This document shows, one piece after another, positions 9,015 to 17,800 of a stretch of 64,000 nt of DNA (its first letter is position 1; each line of letters starts with the position of its first letter). The position numbers were made by a program, and so were the translations under genes. The notes below the pieces were generated by a model. It was given only the letters and a program-made list of their open reading frames with translations, did not search any database and had not been told where the DNA came from. The stretch is taken from contig NZ_LR027855.1 in assembly GCF_900607235.1 (NCBI RefSeq), forward strand, positions 211,821 to 275,820. Reading direction: 5' to 3'. This stretch comes from Olivibacter jilunii. GTDB lineage: Bacteria; Bacteroidota; Bacteroidia; Sphingobacteriales; Sphingobacteriaceae.

Positions 9015-10665
9015 AAAATATGCACAACATCCCTTTTACAAGGCCCCTGTTGGAAATCAGCTGCATGCCAAAAATTGGCAAGCCGAGGCGGCCTTACGCA
9101 TGTTGTTAAATAATCTAGACGCGGAAGTAGCCGAAAACCCTGAAGAACTCGTGGTATATGGAGGCATTGGACAAGCTGCCAGAAATAAAGAATCACTTCG
9201 CCAAATAATTACCCTTCTATTAGAGCTGGATGAACATCACTCGCTGCTTATTCAATCAGGCAAACCTGTTGGGGTCGTACGTACACATCCCGAAGCACCA
9301 AGAGTTTTAATTGCTAATAGCAATTTAGTTCCTGCTTGGGCGACCTGGGACCATTTCAATGAACTTCGGAGCCGGGGACTAATGATGTATGGTCAAATGA
9401 CGGCGGGTAGTTGGATTTATATAGGTACACAGGGCATTCTACAGGGCACTTACGAAACCTTTGTTTCCTGTGCTGCGCAATATTTCAATGCCAACCTATC
9501 GGGAAAATTATTAGTAAGCGCAGGACTTGGCGGTATGGGTGGAGCCCAACCTTTAGCAGCCACCATGGCGGGGGCTGTTTTCCTAGGAGCTGATGTAGAT
9601 CCTTCTCGGATTAAGAAAAGGATCGAGACCGGGTATATAGACCGAATGACGGATTCTTTTGAGGAGGCGGTTCATTGGACCCGAGCGGCTCAATCATCCA
9701 AAACACCGTTATCTGTAGGCTTAGTGAGTGACGCGGGAGATCTACTCCAACAACTATTGGATCACGGAATAATACCGGACATATTAACCGATCAAACCTC
9801 TGCCCACGATCCCATCAATGGCTATATTCCTCACAACCTTTCACTTTCAGAAGCACTTAAATTAAGAACGGCTAACCCATCACATTACAAGGAGTTGTCA
9901 ATTAAAAGTATGGTCAGACATGTAAGACTTATGCTGGCCTTGAAGGCAAAGGGGGCAATCACGTTCGATTATGGAAATAATTTACGTGAATTTGCTAGAC
10001 AAGGCGGGCTCACCAATGCGTTCGACCTCCCGGGCTTCACACCTGCTTTTATACGTCCTTTATTCTGTGAAGGCAAAGGCCCTTTCAGGTGGGTTGCCCT
10101 ATCGGGAGATCCGGAGGATATTTATACCACAGACGAAGCCCTGATAAAAACGTTTCCTGCAAATAAAGGTTTACGTAATTGGTTGTTGAAAGCCCGTGAA
10201 AAAGTAAAATTTCAAGGTCTGCCTGCTCGTATTTGTTGGCTGGGAATGGGTGAACGCGAGAAAGCGGGCTTGCTGTTTAACGACTTGGTACGTAGTGGTA
10301 AAGTAAAGGGGCCGATTGTTATTGGCCGGGACCATTTAGACTGTGGTTCAGTGGCGTCGCCAAATCGTGAGACAGAGGCAATGCTCGACGGATCGGACGC
10401 CGTGTCTGATTGGCCTTTATTAAACCTTATGAGCAACACCGCCGGTGGGGCTACCTGGGTTTCCTTTCATCATGGAGGAGGTGTGGGAATGGGCTACTCA
10501 CAGCACGCCGGTATGGTTGTTTTGGCGGACGGTACGGATCGGGCTGACGCTTGTTTAAGACGGGTATTGTTCAACGATCCGGCAATGGGCATATTCAGGC
10601 ACGTAGACGCAGGCTATGAGCGAGCTGAATTGTGCAATAGGAAGTTTAACTTGAAAAATTGGTGA
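8992..10665 (+). CDS. hutU: urocanate hydratase
   Basis: 557 residues. It hydrates urocanate to imidazolonepropionate using tightly bound NAD. Visible conserved parts are [23 protein letters not shown], the glycine-rich [12 protein letters not shown] and, near the C-terminus, [11 protein letters not shown] and the [17 protein letters not shown] block. ATG codons occur at 8980 and 8992; the second gives the usual short N-terminus before the conserved EKYAQHPF region. Overlaps hutH, and hutI follows after 14 bases. Confidence 0.95.
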   Translation: MNSSSFLEKYAQHPFYKAPVGNQLHAKNWQAEAALRMLLNNLDAEVAENPEELVVYGGIGQAARNKESLRQIITLLLELDEHHSLLIQSGKPVGVVRTHPEAPRVLIANSNLVPAWATWDHFNELRSRGLMMYGQMTAGSWIYIGTQGILQGTYETFVSCAAQYFNANLSGKLLVSAGLGGMGGAQPLAATMAGAVFLGADVDPSRIKKRIETGYIDRMTDSFEEAVHWTRAAQSSKTPLSVGLVSDAGDLLQQLLDHGIIPDILTDQTSAHDPINGYIPHNLSLSEALKLRTANPSHYKELSIKSMVRHVRLMLALKAKGAITFDYGNNLREFARQGGLTNAFDLPGFTPAFIRPLFCEGKGPFRWVALSGDPEDIYTTDEALIKTFPANKGLRNWLLKAREKVKFQGLPARICWLGMGEREKAGLLFNDLVRSGKVKGPIVIGRDHLDCGSVASPNRETEAMLDGSDAVSDWPLLNLMSNTAGGATWVSFHHGGGVGMGYSQHAGMVVLADGTDRADACLRRVLFNDPAMGIFRHVDAGYERAELCNRKFNLKNW

Positions 10666-10679
10666 GACAAAATATATTC

Positions 10680-11909
10680 ATGAAAATCATAGGTCCTTTC
10701 GCACAAATCGTAACAATGGCAGGTCTTCCAATTAAGGGTAGCTTAAAGGATGAACAACTGCAAATTCTGGAACAAGGAGGCGTTCTAATTAAAGGCGAAT
10801 ACATCGTTGCTGTTGACACCTTCAACAACCTTCGCCGCGCTTATCCCGATGTAGTGATAGAAGAAACGGATTCAGTGCTAACGCTTATACCGGGGTTCGT
10901 CGATTGTCACACCCATATCTGCTATGCAGGCAACAGGGCTCGCGACTATGCCATGCGCGTTGCAGGGAAAAGCTACCTTGAGATAGCGCAGGCAGGAGGT
11001 GGTATATGGGAAAGCGTCCAACATTGTCGATCATCTACCGAGCAGGTGCTGGTTGACGGTATAGTACGGCGATCGACGGAAGCTTTAAGCCGTGGAACAA
11101 CAACCATGGAAGTCAAAAGCGGATACGGCCTGAATAATGAAAACGAACTGAAGATGTTGAGGGCCATCAAGCAAGCAGATAAACTTATTCCGGTAGATTT
11201 AATACCAACCTGTTTGGCAGCACATACCCTCCCCCTTGATTTTGATGGCAGTCGGGACGAATATCTCAACAATATAGTAACGCAACTCCTTCCAATCATT
11301 GAGCAAGAGAAACTTAGTGCGCGCTTCGATATTTTTATTGAGCAATCTGCCTTTTCCCCTTTGGAAGCAAAAGAGTTCTTAAAGAAAGTAAAAGCTAAAG
11401 GTTTTGAGATTACGATTCATGCGGACCAATTCACCCCCGGGGGGGTACCGATAGCCGTTATGCTCGGGGCTCGATCAGCTGATCACTTGGAGCACAGTGG
11501 TGAAAAGGAAATAAGTTTGCTTGCTCAGTCGAACACTGTTGCCGTCTGTTTACCGGGAGCCTCGTTAGGACTTGGGATTCCTTTTAGCCCTGCCCGCAAA
11601 CTTTTGGATGAGGGGGCAGGTTTAGCGATCGCAAGCGACTGGAATCCCGGTTCAGCTCCGATGGGACAATTGCTGACGCAGGCCTCCATTTTAGGAACCT
11701 TTGAAAAGCTGACCATGGCAGAAACCCTAGCGGGGCTTACCTATCGCGCTGCTTATGCGCTGAACTTACTAAACCGGGGCAGGATTGCTGATCAACAGCT
11801 TGCCGATATGCAAGCTTATTCTACCTCAGATTATCGGGAGATATTGTATTATCAAGGAAGTATGAAATCGTCAAAAGTTTGGAAAAATGGAAAACTTATA
11901 TTACAATAA
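10680..11909 (+). CDS. hutI: imidazolonepropionase
   Basis: 409 residues from the ATG at 10680; the longer frame begins with a TTG inside the hutU end and is less likely. An amidohydrolase-superfamily enzyme that opens the imidazolone ring to N-formimidoyl-L-glutamate. Metal ligands are visible in DCHTHICY near residue 77, TIHADQFTPGG, SADHLEHSG and the late ASDWNPGSAP. Cytoplasmic. Third enzyme in order, matching the order of the pathway. Confidence 0.95.
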   Translation: MKIIGPFAQIVTMAGLPIKGSLKDEQLQILEQGGVLIKGEYIVAVDTFNNLRRAYPDVVIEETDSVLTLIPGFVDCHTHICYAGNRARDYAMRVAGKSYLEIAQAGGGIWESVQHCRSSTEQVLVDGIVRRSTEALSRGTTTMEVKSGYGLNNENELKMLRAIKQADKLIPVDLIPTCLAAHTLPLDFDGSRDEYLNNIVTQLLPIIEQEKLSARFDIFIEQSAFSPLEAKEFLKKVKAKGFEITIHADQFTPGGVPIAVMLGARSADHLEHSGEKEISLLAQSNTVAVCLPGASLGLGIPFSPARKLLDEGAGLAIASDWNPGSAPMGQLLTQASILGTFEKLTMAETLAGLTYRAAYALNLLNRGRIADQQLADMQAYSTSDYREILYYQGSMKSSKVWKNGKLILQ

Positions 11910-11913
11910 CACA

Positions 11914-12885
11914 ATGTATGACGAACCGCAACACAACTGGTGGCATGGACGCGTAGATGGTCTCGGTCCTAATCATTTAAGATGGCACCAATGTGTGAGA
12001 CTTCAATCGCTAAAGCAGGAAATACCCTTGACACCAAATGGTATCGCCCTGTTAGGTTTTGCTTGCGACGAAGGGGTAAGGAGGAACCGAGGCCGACAAG
12101 GTGCCGCTAAAGGCCCGGAGCATATAAGAAGGGCGCTTAGCAACCTGCCTTTGCAACCATCGATGCGCACTTTATATGATTTTGGTGACATAAAATGCCC
12201 GAATGGGGCACTGGAGACTACGCAAGATCTTTTAGCACACGCTGTCACCTCCCTTCTCGCATCCGGAAATTTTCCGATTCTTCTAGGTGGGGGGCATGAG
12301 CTGGCTCAACCACACTATCGTGGTATCCAAAAATTCGTGAACAACCCTTCCAAATCTATTGGAATTATCAATTTCGACGCACATTTTGATCTCCGAGAAC
12401 CGGACGAAAATGGTGTAAGCTCCGGTACCGGATTTTGGGAGATCGCACAAACCAACCGGATCGAAAACCAACCATTCCACTACTTGGCATTAGGCATTCA
12501 GAAGACGAGTAATACGGTGCATCTATTCAATATAGCGGAGCGGTTGGGAGTCCGGTATATAGAAGCTTCCGATTTTCATTATATGAATTATGGTTTTCTA
12601 CAAGAAATGCTGAACACGTTTATAGCGGAAAACGACTTCCTGTATTTAAGTATAGACATGGATGTGTTTGCTTCTGCATTTGCTCCAGGGGTGAGTGCGA
12701 CTTCCTATAATGGGATATACCCCGACTTCGTCTTTTCATCCTGTGTACAACAGATAGTAAATAGCAAAAAAGTATTAAGCATAGGTATAGCAGAGACAAA
12801 TCCGCTATACGATATAGATGATCGCACAGCCAAGCTGGCAGCCTCGATTCTCATGCAAGCTACAGAAACACTGAGCAACATTTAA
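11914..12885 (+). CDS. hutG: formimidoylglutamase (arginase/ureohydrolase family)
   Basis: 323 residues from the ATG at 11914, four bases after the hutI stop; a 27-base-earlier ATG at 11887 is possible. It should hydrolyse formimidoyl-glutamate to glutamate and formamide, the last step of the short Hut pathway. Manganese ligands of the ureohydrolase fold are visible: GGGHEL, NFDAHFDLR and SIDMDVFASAFAPG. Operon position distinguishes it from arginase or agmatinase. Its end overlaps the convergent small gene by four bases. Confidence 0.93.
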   Translation: MYDEPQHNWWHGRVDGLGPNHLRWHQCVRLQSLKQEIPLTPNGIALLGFACDEGVRRNRGRQGAAKGPEHIRRALSNLPLQPSMRTLYDFGDIKCPNGALETTQDLLAHAVTSLLASGNFPILLGGGHELAQPHYRGIQKFVNNPSKSIGIINFDAHFDLREPDENGVSSGTGFWEIAQTNRIENQPFHYLALGIQKTSNTVHLFNIAERLGVRYIEASDFHYMNYGFLQEMLNTFIAENDFLYLSIDMDVFASAFAPGVSATSYNGIYPDFVFSSCVQQIVNSKKVLSIGIAETNPLYDIDDRTAKLAASILMQATETLSNI

Positions 12886-13385
12886 TTTCTGTCTTCTGCA
12901 TCCGTTAGGATACGCCGCACTTCGCTTACCATAGTTTTGGCGGCCTCAGTAAGTTTAGGGTCCCCATCAAAATTAGAATCAAAAAGCATTTGCTTACTTT
13001 TCTCTTTGTAATTGAATTTCAGAAAAAATCGCACCACATTTTTGGTGGTATCCACACCTGCAGCTTTATTGGTCATGTCGTCCGGAAAGTTCCAAAAGCC
13101 ATATTCCGTTGCCTTTCGATGTAAATAAAGTAAATCATCTTTTCGTAGTTTCAGCGTACTCTTAACTAAAGAATCCCTCCGATTCATATATTGATATTCT
13201 TGGGTTTTGGAGTTGTACTTGTTTAGCATATGATCGGGTGTCCCATAATTGAATTCAACAGACTCAAAATCGGAAAATCGGAACGGGGCGTTTTTTATCA
13301 TATTACTATAATAGAAAATACAATAACCTAAAAAAGGCACAATAATACAGATATAAAGGAAGATTTTTTTAGAGCGTTCACTCAT
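12882..13385 (-). CDS. hypothetical single-pass membrane protein
   Basis: 167 residues. A charged start (MSERSKK) precedes one hydrophobic segment at about 8-28, giving an N-in membrane anchor or uncleaved signal. The remainder is soluble and charged, with no known motif. It converges on hutG with a four-base overlap and lies 49 bases downstream of the symporter gene on the same strand, so it may share that transcript. Function unknown. Confidence 0.65.
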   Translation of the reverse strand: MSERSKKIFLYICIIVPFLGYCIFYYSNMIKNAPFRFSDFESVEFNYGTPDHMLNKYNSKTQEYQYMNRRDSLVKSTLKLRKDDLLYLHRKATEYGFWNFPDDMTNKAAGVDTTKNVVRFFLKFNYKEKSKQMLFDSNFDGDPKLTEAAKTMVSEVRRILTDAEDRN

Positions 13386-13434
13386 GGTATATAGTTTTTA
13401 AAAGTATTGTTTTGTTCCTGATGTATAAAATTGA

Positions 13435-14841
13435 CTAGGGCTTTATTTCGTCGTGTGGTGAGATTTTGGTATCCATGATATCTTCATTTACGGCATTCGG
13501 ATTAAATTCGTTTTCCCATTTAGCTACTACCACAGCTGCTAAACAATTTCCGAGCACGTTAACTGAAGTTCGGGCCATATCCATTAATTCATCGATGCCC
13601 AGAATAATAAAAATGGGCCAAACAGGTAAACCAAAAGAGGCGGCCGTTCCCATCAAAATCACTAAAGACGCGCGAGGAATACCCGCAACACCTTTGCTGG
13701 TGATCATCAAAGTAAAAACCATCAGCAATTGTTCTCCAAAGGATAAATGAATCCCGGCAGCCTGGGCGACGAAGACGCTAGCCAAGGAAAGGTATAACGT
13801 AGTACCATCTAGATTAAAACTATACCCCGTAGGCATTACAAAGGCCACTATCTTACGCGGTACACCGATGCTTTCCATAGCTTCCATGGCCCTTGGCAAG
13901 GCCGCCTCTGAACTGGTAGTAGCAAAGGCAATAGATACCGGTTCGCCAACGGCTTTGATAAAACGTTTAATTGGTAAACCGATTATTAAACCAATAGGCA
14001 ATAATACCAACAAAATGAATGCGATAAGCGAAACATAGAGCGTGGCTAGTAATTGAAAAAGGTTGACCAGAACGCCAAGCCCCATGTGCCCCACCGTATA
14101 GGCCATAGCCGCCCCCACGCCGATGGGAGCAAAATACATGACAATATTGGTGAATTTGAACATGACTTCTGATAAACTTTCGGTAAAATTTACCATAGGC
14201 ATCCTCTTTTTTTCGGGTACCATAATTAAGGCTAAACCAAAAATCACACTGAAAATTACCACTTGCAATACTTCACCTTCCGCTACTGATTTTGCAATAT
14301 TTTCGGGAAAAATATGAAGAATAATATCGTTTACGGTTTGTGGCTTGACATCCGGCAACTCCTCATGCTGATTTGCGGGAGGAATAATTCCCATACCCGC
14401 TTTACTGATATTAATAGCAGCCAAGCCGATAAACAAAGCGATGGTGGTAACCAACTCAAAATACAACAAGGACTTCCAACCCATCCGACCAACTTGCTTT
14501 ATGTCAGAGTGTCCTGCGATACCATAAACCAAAGTTGCGAAGATCAAAGGCGACACAATGGTTTTAATTAACTTAAGAAATGCTTTACTTGCCACTTGTA
14601 AAGCCATCCCTACCTGCGGCCAATCATGTCCGATACTTGCGCCAATGACCAATGAAATCAAAATCCATGTCGTTAGCGTTCTCTTCCTAAATCCGTATAG
14701 TATTAAACCGATTATAGCAAGCCATCTAAAAAAAAACAATACCTGAGGGGGAATTACGTTAAAAATAAAATCGACAGCATATAATAAAGCGGCAATACTT
14801 ACAGTGATTAGGGTAAAAAATACGGCTGATTTTGACTTCAT
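13435..14841 (-). CDS. dicarboxylate/amino acid:cation symporter (DAACS/SDF family)
   Basis: 468 residues from the ATG at 14841 (MKSKSAVFF); the frame extends 50 codons further but that stretch lacks family character. Multi-pass inner-membrane protein with the signatures TTSSEAALPRAMEAME (hairpin 1, serine-rich) and FNLDGTTLYLSLASVFVAQ (TM7/TM8 substrate and sodium site). Family members move glutamate, aspartate or C4-dicarboxylates with H+ or Na+. Lying next to the hut operon, a glutamate role is attractive but not shown. Confidence 0.9.
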   Translation of the reverse strand: MKSKSAVFFTLITVSIAALLYAVDFIFNVIPPQVLFFFRWLAIIGLILYGFRKRTLTTWILISLVIGASIGHDWPQVGMALQVASKAFLKLIKTIVSPLIFATLVYGIAGHSDIKQVGRMGWKSLLYFELVTTIALFIGLAAINISKAGMGIIPPANQHEELPDVKPQTVNDIILHIFPENIAKSVAEGEVLQVVIFSVIFGLALIMVPEKKRMPMVNFTESLSEVMFKFTNIVMYFAPIGVGAAMAYTVGHMGLGVLVNLFQLLATLYVSLIAFILLVLLPIGLIIGLPIKRFIKAVGEPVSIAFATTSSEAALPRAMEAMESIGVPRKIVAFVMPTGYSFNLDGTTLYLSLASVFVAQAAGIHLSFGEQLLMVFTLMITSKGVAGIPRASLVILMGTAASFGLPVWPIFIILGIDELMDMARTSVNVLGNCLAAVVVAKWENEFNPNAVNEDIMDTKISPHDEIKP

Positions 14842-14970
14842 ATAATACATTAAGCAGTTCGCAATTCCACAAAAATAACCATTTAGCTTAAGCTTCCAAT
14901 AAATAGATGTAATTTTACCAACGATAAAAAATGATTGCCTAAAAAATCCAAGGTAAAAAAGACAAAAAAT

Positions 14971-15000
14971 TGTAACACGGACTAATTCCATTAGTCTAAA
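14971..15000 (+). promoter_or_regulatory. possible ECF-type promoter of the sigma factor gene
   Basis: TGTAAC (14971-14976), 17 bases, GTCTAA (14994-14999), 18 bases before the ATG. This resembles ECF sigma promoters (an AAC-containing -35 and GTC-containing -10) and would allow autoregulation. The spacer holds a dyad GACTAAT-TCC-ATTAGTC at 14980-14996. Confidence 0.4.
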
Positions 15001-15017
15001 CCTTAGTTGCTAAGAAA

Positions 15018-15515
15018 ATGACGCGAAAAGAGGCCCTATTTAAGGATATTTTTGACAAAAATAACAGAAAGGTGTATCACCTCTGTTATGGTTATACCGG
15101 AGATAGCGAGGCTGCAAATGATCTTATGCAAGAAACCTTTATCAAGGTTTGGCAAAATCTTGATAGATTTAGAAACCAATCTCAAATATCAACCTGGATT
15201 TATCGAATTGCCGTAAACACCTGCTTATCCTATCTGCGTGTTGAAAAGCGAAAAGCCACCGACGAAATTAACGAACGGATTATCGAAACCAAAGCCGATG
15301 ATGTTTCCGATAAGCAAGAGCAGGTAAATCAACTATACAAGTGTATATCACAACTAGAAGAAAATGAGAGAATTATTATCACAATGGTTTTAGATGAAAT
15401 GCCTTATCAGGAAATCGCCGAAATATCAGGTATCTCGGAGGGAAATCTGCGGGTAAAAATACATCGGATTAAGAGCAAGCTAACAGAAATATATAATCGC
15501 CATGAAAGATTTTAA
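15018..15515 (+). CDS. RNA polymerase ECF sigma factor
   Basis: 165 residues, the usual ECF size. Region 2 is seen in GDSEAANDLMQETFIKVW and the following FRNQSQISTWIYRIA (region 2.3-2.4), and region 4 in MPYQEIAEISGISEGN followed by RVKIHRIKSKL. It directs RNA polymerase to a set of extracytoplasmic-stress type promoters. The next gene overlaps its 3' end by 14 bases and encodes a membrane protein that could be its anti-sigma partner. No FecR or SusC gene is adjacent, so it is not a typical PUL sigma factor. Confidence 0.92.
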   Translation: MTRKEALFKDIFDKNNRKVYHLCYGYTGDSEAANDLMQETFIKVWQNLDRFRNQSQISTWIYRIAVNTCLSYLRVEKRKATDEINERIIETKADDVSDKQEQVNQLYKCISQLEENERIIITMVLDEMPYQEIAEISGISEGNLRVKIHRIKSKLTEIYNRHERF

Positions 15516-16098
15516 TGAATTAAAACAGCTTTGGCACGTGCAGCAGGAACATGATGGTGTTAGCTACGATGCTATCCTAAATACAGTTAAACAGACGAAA
15601 AACAAGTATACTGCTAAACTTTTAAGCCATGTTATTAGCATTGCGGTCATCGTTCTGATAACAATCTATATTTTTATTTCTTTCCGGTTCCACACGTGGA
15701 CGACTTTACTATCAATGTTCATTGTCATTACCTGTTTAGTATACTATATGTTAATCCAAATAAAGGATTATCGATCTATCAGCAGCAGCGAGAGTTTACT
15801 GAACAAGCCGGAAGCCTATATCGCTTATTTGCAAGCGTATAAACAGCACCGTTACCGATTGAACACCCGAAATTACACGATTTATACCATTAGTTTATCC
15901 ATTGCATTGGCTCTATACTTAATCGAAATGTCTTTTTACGTATCAACCTTTGCCCTCGTCTTATTTGTTATTGGTACCATTATCTGGTTTTTGATATGTT
16001 ATTTTGTGCTAATGAAAGTTTACATAAAAAAGGAAAGTGAGCGGCTGGAAGAGCTGATCAACAAGCTTAAAAAACTAGAGGAGCAGTTCAGGGATTAA
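15502..16098 (+). CDS. integral membrane protein, candidate anti-sigma partner
   Basis: 198 residues with four hydrophobic segments at about 42-62, 66-87, 124-145 and 148-172, and a charged C-terminal helix rich in Lys and Glu that may form a coiled coil. The N-terminal 35 residues are soluble and should be cytoplasmic. It overlaps the ECF sigma gene by 14 bases in another frame, which implies translational coupling. No zinc-binding ZAS motif (H-x3-C-x2-C) is present. The anti-sigma role is inferred from context only. Confidence 0.65.
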   Translation: MKDFNELKQLWHVQQEHDGVSYDAILNTVKQTKNKYTAKLLSHVISIAVIVLITIYIFISFRFHTWTTLLSMFIVITCLVYYMLIQIKDYRSISSSESLLNKPEAYIAYLQAYKQHRYRLNTRNYTIYTISLSIALALYLIEMSFYVSTFALVLFVIGTIIWFLICYFVLMKVYIKKESERLEELINKLKKLEEQFRD

Positions 16099-16108
16099 TT
16101 CTTTGTTT

Positions 16109-16147
16109 TTTTGTTTGAACGCCATTTCTTCCGACGGCCAAACAAAA
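16109..16147. terminator. possible hairpin after the sigma/membrane-protein pair
   Basis: TTTTGTTTG (16109-16117) pairs with CAAACAAAA (16139-16147), with an inner GCC/GGC pairing. No T tract follows on the plus strand, so a terminator role is uncertain. Confidence 0.3.
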
Positions 16148-16199
16148 CAGCGGTAAATTGCGTATCTTGATAAGCTTATTGCGATAAACAAAGACGCAC

Positions 16200-16643
16200 A
16201 TGTATAAGACAGCGTTAAACGAAGACGAACTCGTAAAATTACTAACCGGCGTTACTTATACTGCTTTAGCACGTCGCCTGCTAAAGAACTTTAAAAAGGC
16301 CGGTCTCCAAATTACCATAGAGCAATGGGCCATTTTAGATGTACTTTGGCGTGCTGATGGCTTAACGCAACAAGAACTAGCTTCTCAATCTTTCCGGGAT
16401 AAACCAAGTATAACACGACTGATTGACAATTTAGAGAAGCTCAACCTAGTAGTTCGTATTCCTGATAAATTTGACAAGAGGGTTAACCGTATTTTTCTTA
16501 CTCACAAAGGACAAATACTTCAAAATAAAACGAAGCAACAAGCGGAAAAAACCATGGACGAGGCACTGGTGAATATTACGCCTGACCAACTTGCCCTGTG
16601 CAATCAAGTATTAACGACTATTTTTAAGAACTTAGCTGAATGA
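16200..16643 (+). CDS. MarR family transcriptional regulator
   Basis: 147 residues with a complete winged helix-turn-helix: LTQQELASQSFRDKPSITRLI (read as LTQQELASQ then KPSITRLIDNLE) followed by the wing PDKFDKRVNRIFLT. Typical MarR dimerisation helices flank it. A short palindrome ATAAGCTTAT lies 20 bases before the start (16170-16179) and could be an autoregulatory site. RNase HI follows but has its own -7 box, so the regulon is not evident from neighbours. The two MarR proteins in the window are only distantly similar. Confidence 0.88.
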   Translation: MYKTALNEDELVKLLTGVTYTALARRLLKNFKKAGLQITIEQWAILDVLWRADGLTQQELASQSFRDKPSITRLIDNLEKLNLVVRIPDKFDKRVNRIFLTHKGQILQNKTKQQAEKTMDEALVNITPDQLALCNQVLTTIFKNLAE

Positions 16644-16661
16644 TATCCCCGATTCTATCCT

Positions 16662-16669
16662 TATCTTTG
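16662..16669 (+). promoter_or_regulatory. -7 box for rnhA
   Basis: TATCTTTG, an exact TAnnTTTG match, ends five bases before the rnhA ATG. Transcription would start at or next to the start codon, giving a leaderless or nearly leaderless mRNA. No TTG at the right distance upstream. Confidence 0.5.
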
Positions 16670-16674
16670 CCTCA

Positions 16675-17139
16675 ATGATTGAAATATTTACGGATGGGGC
16701 TTCCAGTGGAAATCCGGGACCGGGAGGTTATGGGGTAATTCTCAGGGCCGGACAATACTATAAAGAATTATCTGAAGGATTTAGAAAGACCACGAACAAC
16801 CGAATGGAATTGCTGGCGGTTATTGTTGGACTAGAAGCACTAAAGAAGCCGGGGCATCATGTCACCATTTATTCAGATTCAAAATACGTTATTGATGCTG
16901 TTGAAAAAAAATGGGTGTTTGGCTGGTTGAAAAAAGGCTTTGCGGGGAAAAAAAATATGGATTTGTGGTTACGGTTTCTACAGGTGTACAAACTTCATCA
17001 AATCAAATTCGTATGGGTAAAAGGACATGCCGGCCATCCCGAAAACGAACGCTGTGATCAATTGGCGGTGCAGGCAGGAAAAGACAAACAAAATCTTAAG
17101 ATTGACCGCGTTTTCGAAATGGAAAACGGGCCGGATTAA
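16675..17139 (+). CDS. rnhA: ribonuclease HI
   Basis: 154 residues, like E. coli RNase HI (155). It cuts the RNA strand of RNA-DNA hybrids. The catalytic acidic residues are visible as D7 in IFTDGAS, the Glu in NNRMELLA, the Asp in IYSDSKYV and the late Asp in RCDQLAVQAG, with the active-site His in VKGHAGHPENE. The basic handle region GWLKKGFAGKKN is present. Start fixed by the -7 box just upstream. Confidence 0.96.
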   Translation: MIEIFTDGASSGNPGPGGYGVILRAGQYYKELSEGFRKTTNNRMELLAVIVGLEALKKPGHHVTIYSDSKYVIDAVEKKWVFGWLKKGFAGKKNMDLWLRFLQVYKLHQIKFVWVKGHAGHPENERCDQLAVQAGKDKQNLKIDRVFEMENGPD

Positions 17140-17151
17140 TGTTCTAATCGA

Positions 17152-17787
17152 TTAGGATGCGAAATGAAGCTTGCCAAAAAAGGCCGGTAGATGAAAGTTT
17201 GGCTTAGGATGATCAATGGGCGCCCAAGACAAGAAATGCGGAATAGGCAGATCATCTCCACATTTATAGAAATTCGCTAGGCATTCGCGTGCCTTTAATG
17301 AGTTAATGCTATCTTCCTTAAAAACACTAAAAGGAATATTCGCCACTAGATCCCATTGCACGCCATTAGGTGTTGCATGGATATTGGTGTCTCGATAAAT
17401 ACTACCAATGCGATCTTGAGAAGCCAGTTGTCTTTTTTCCATGATTTGACTACCGTATGCCGACAACATCGTGCCAATACAATTGAATTCGAAATTATAA
17501 TAATTACTGCCATCAAAAGAAATAAAGAATTCGACACAGCTATCCCGATATACCGGTTCGTTATTATGGAGGTAGGCTGCACGGATATGTTTTTCGAACA
17601 CTTCATAATATAATAAAATGCTTTCATCCGTATAGGCGATTTTGAAGCTTACCTTTGGTACATAGTAATATTCTTTCCAGTTTAGGGATGCAATGGCATG
17701 TGCTTCTATCATTGAAAATACGGAACGAATGGCGTTTCCTGTAGCGGTGCTATCCAATGAAGGTATATAGGGAACTTCTAGACTCAT
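17152..17787 (-). CDS. carbohydrate-binding family 9-like protein
   Basis: 211 residues. The pattern of FKIAYTDESILLYYEV, YRDSCVEFFIS, YYNFEFNCIGTML and a late LSWAPIDHPKPNFHLP with FFGKLHF matches CBM9-like domains found as stand-alone proteins in Bacteroidota. No signal peptide is visible, which is unusual for a sugar-binding module and suggests a cytoplasmic role or a missed export route. The gene follows the NahK-like kinase after 13 bases on the same strand and is probably cotranscribed. Confidence 0.75.
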   Translation of the reverse strand: MSLEVPYIPSLDSTATGNAIRSVFSMIEAHAIASLNWKEYYYVPKVSFKIAYTDESILLYYEVFEKHIRAAYLHNNEPVYRDSCVEFFISFDGSNYYNFEFNCIGTMLSAYGSQIMEKRQLASQDRIGSIYRDTNIHATPNGVQWDLVANIPFSVFKEDSINSLKARECLANFYKCGDDLPIPHFLSWAPIDHPKPNFHLPAFFGKLHFAS

Positions 17788-17800
17788 GGCAGTTTTTAAT

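Noticed and set aside
14842-14991. 50-codon N-terminal extension of the symporter
   Set aside because: Not family-like and runs into the putative ECF promoter region; the ATG at 14841 is preferred.
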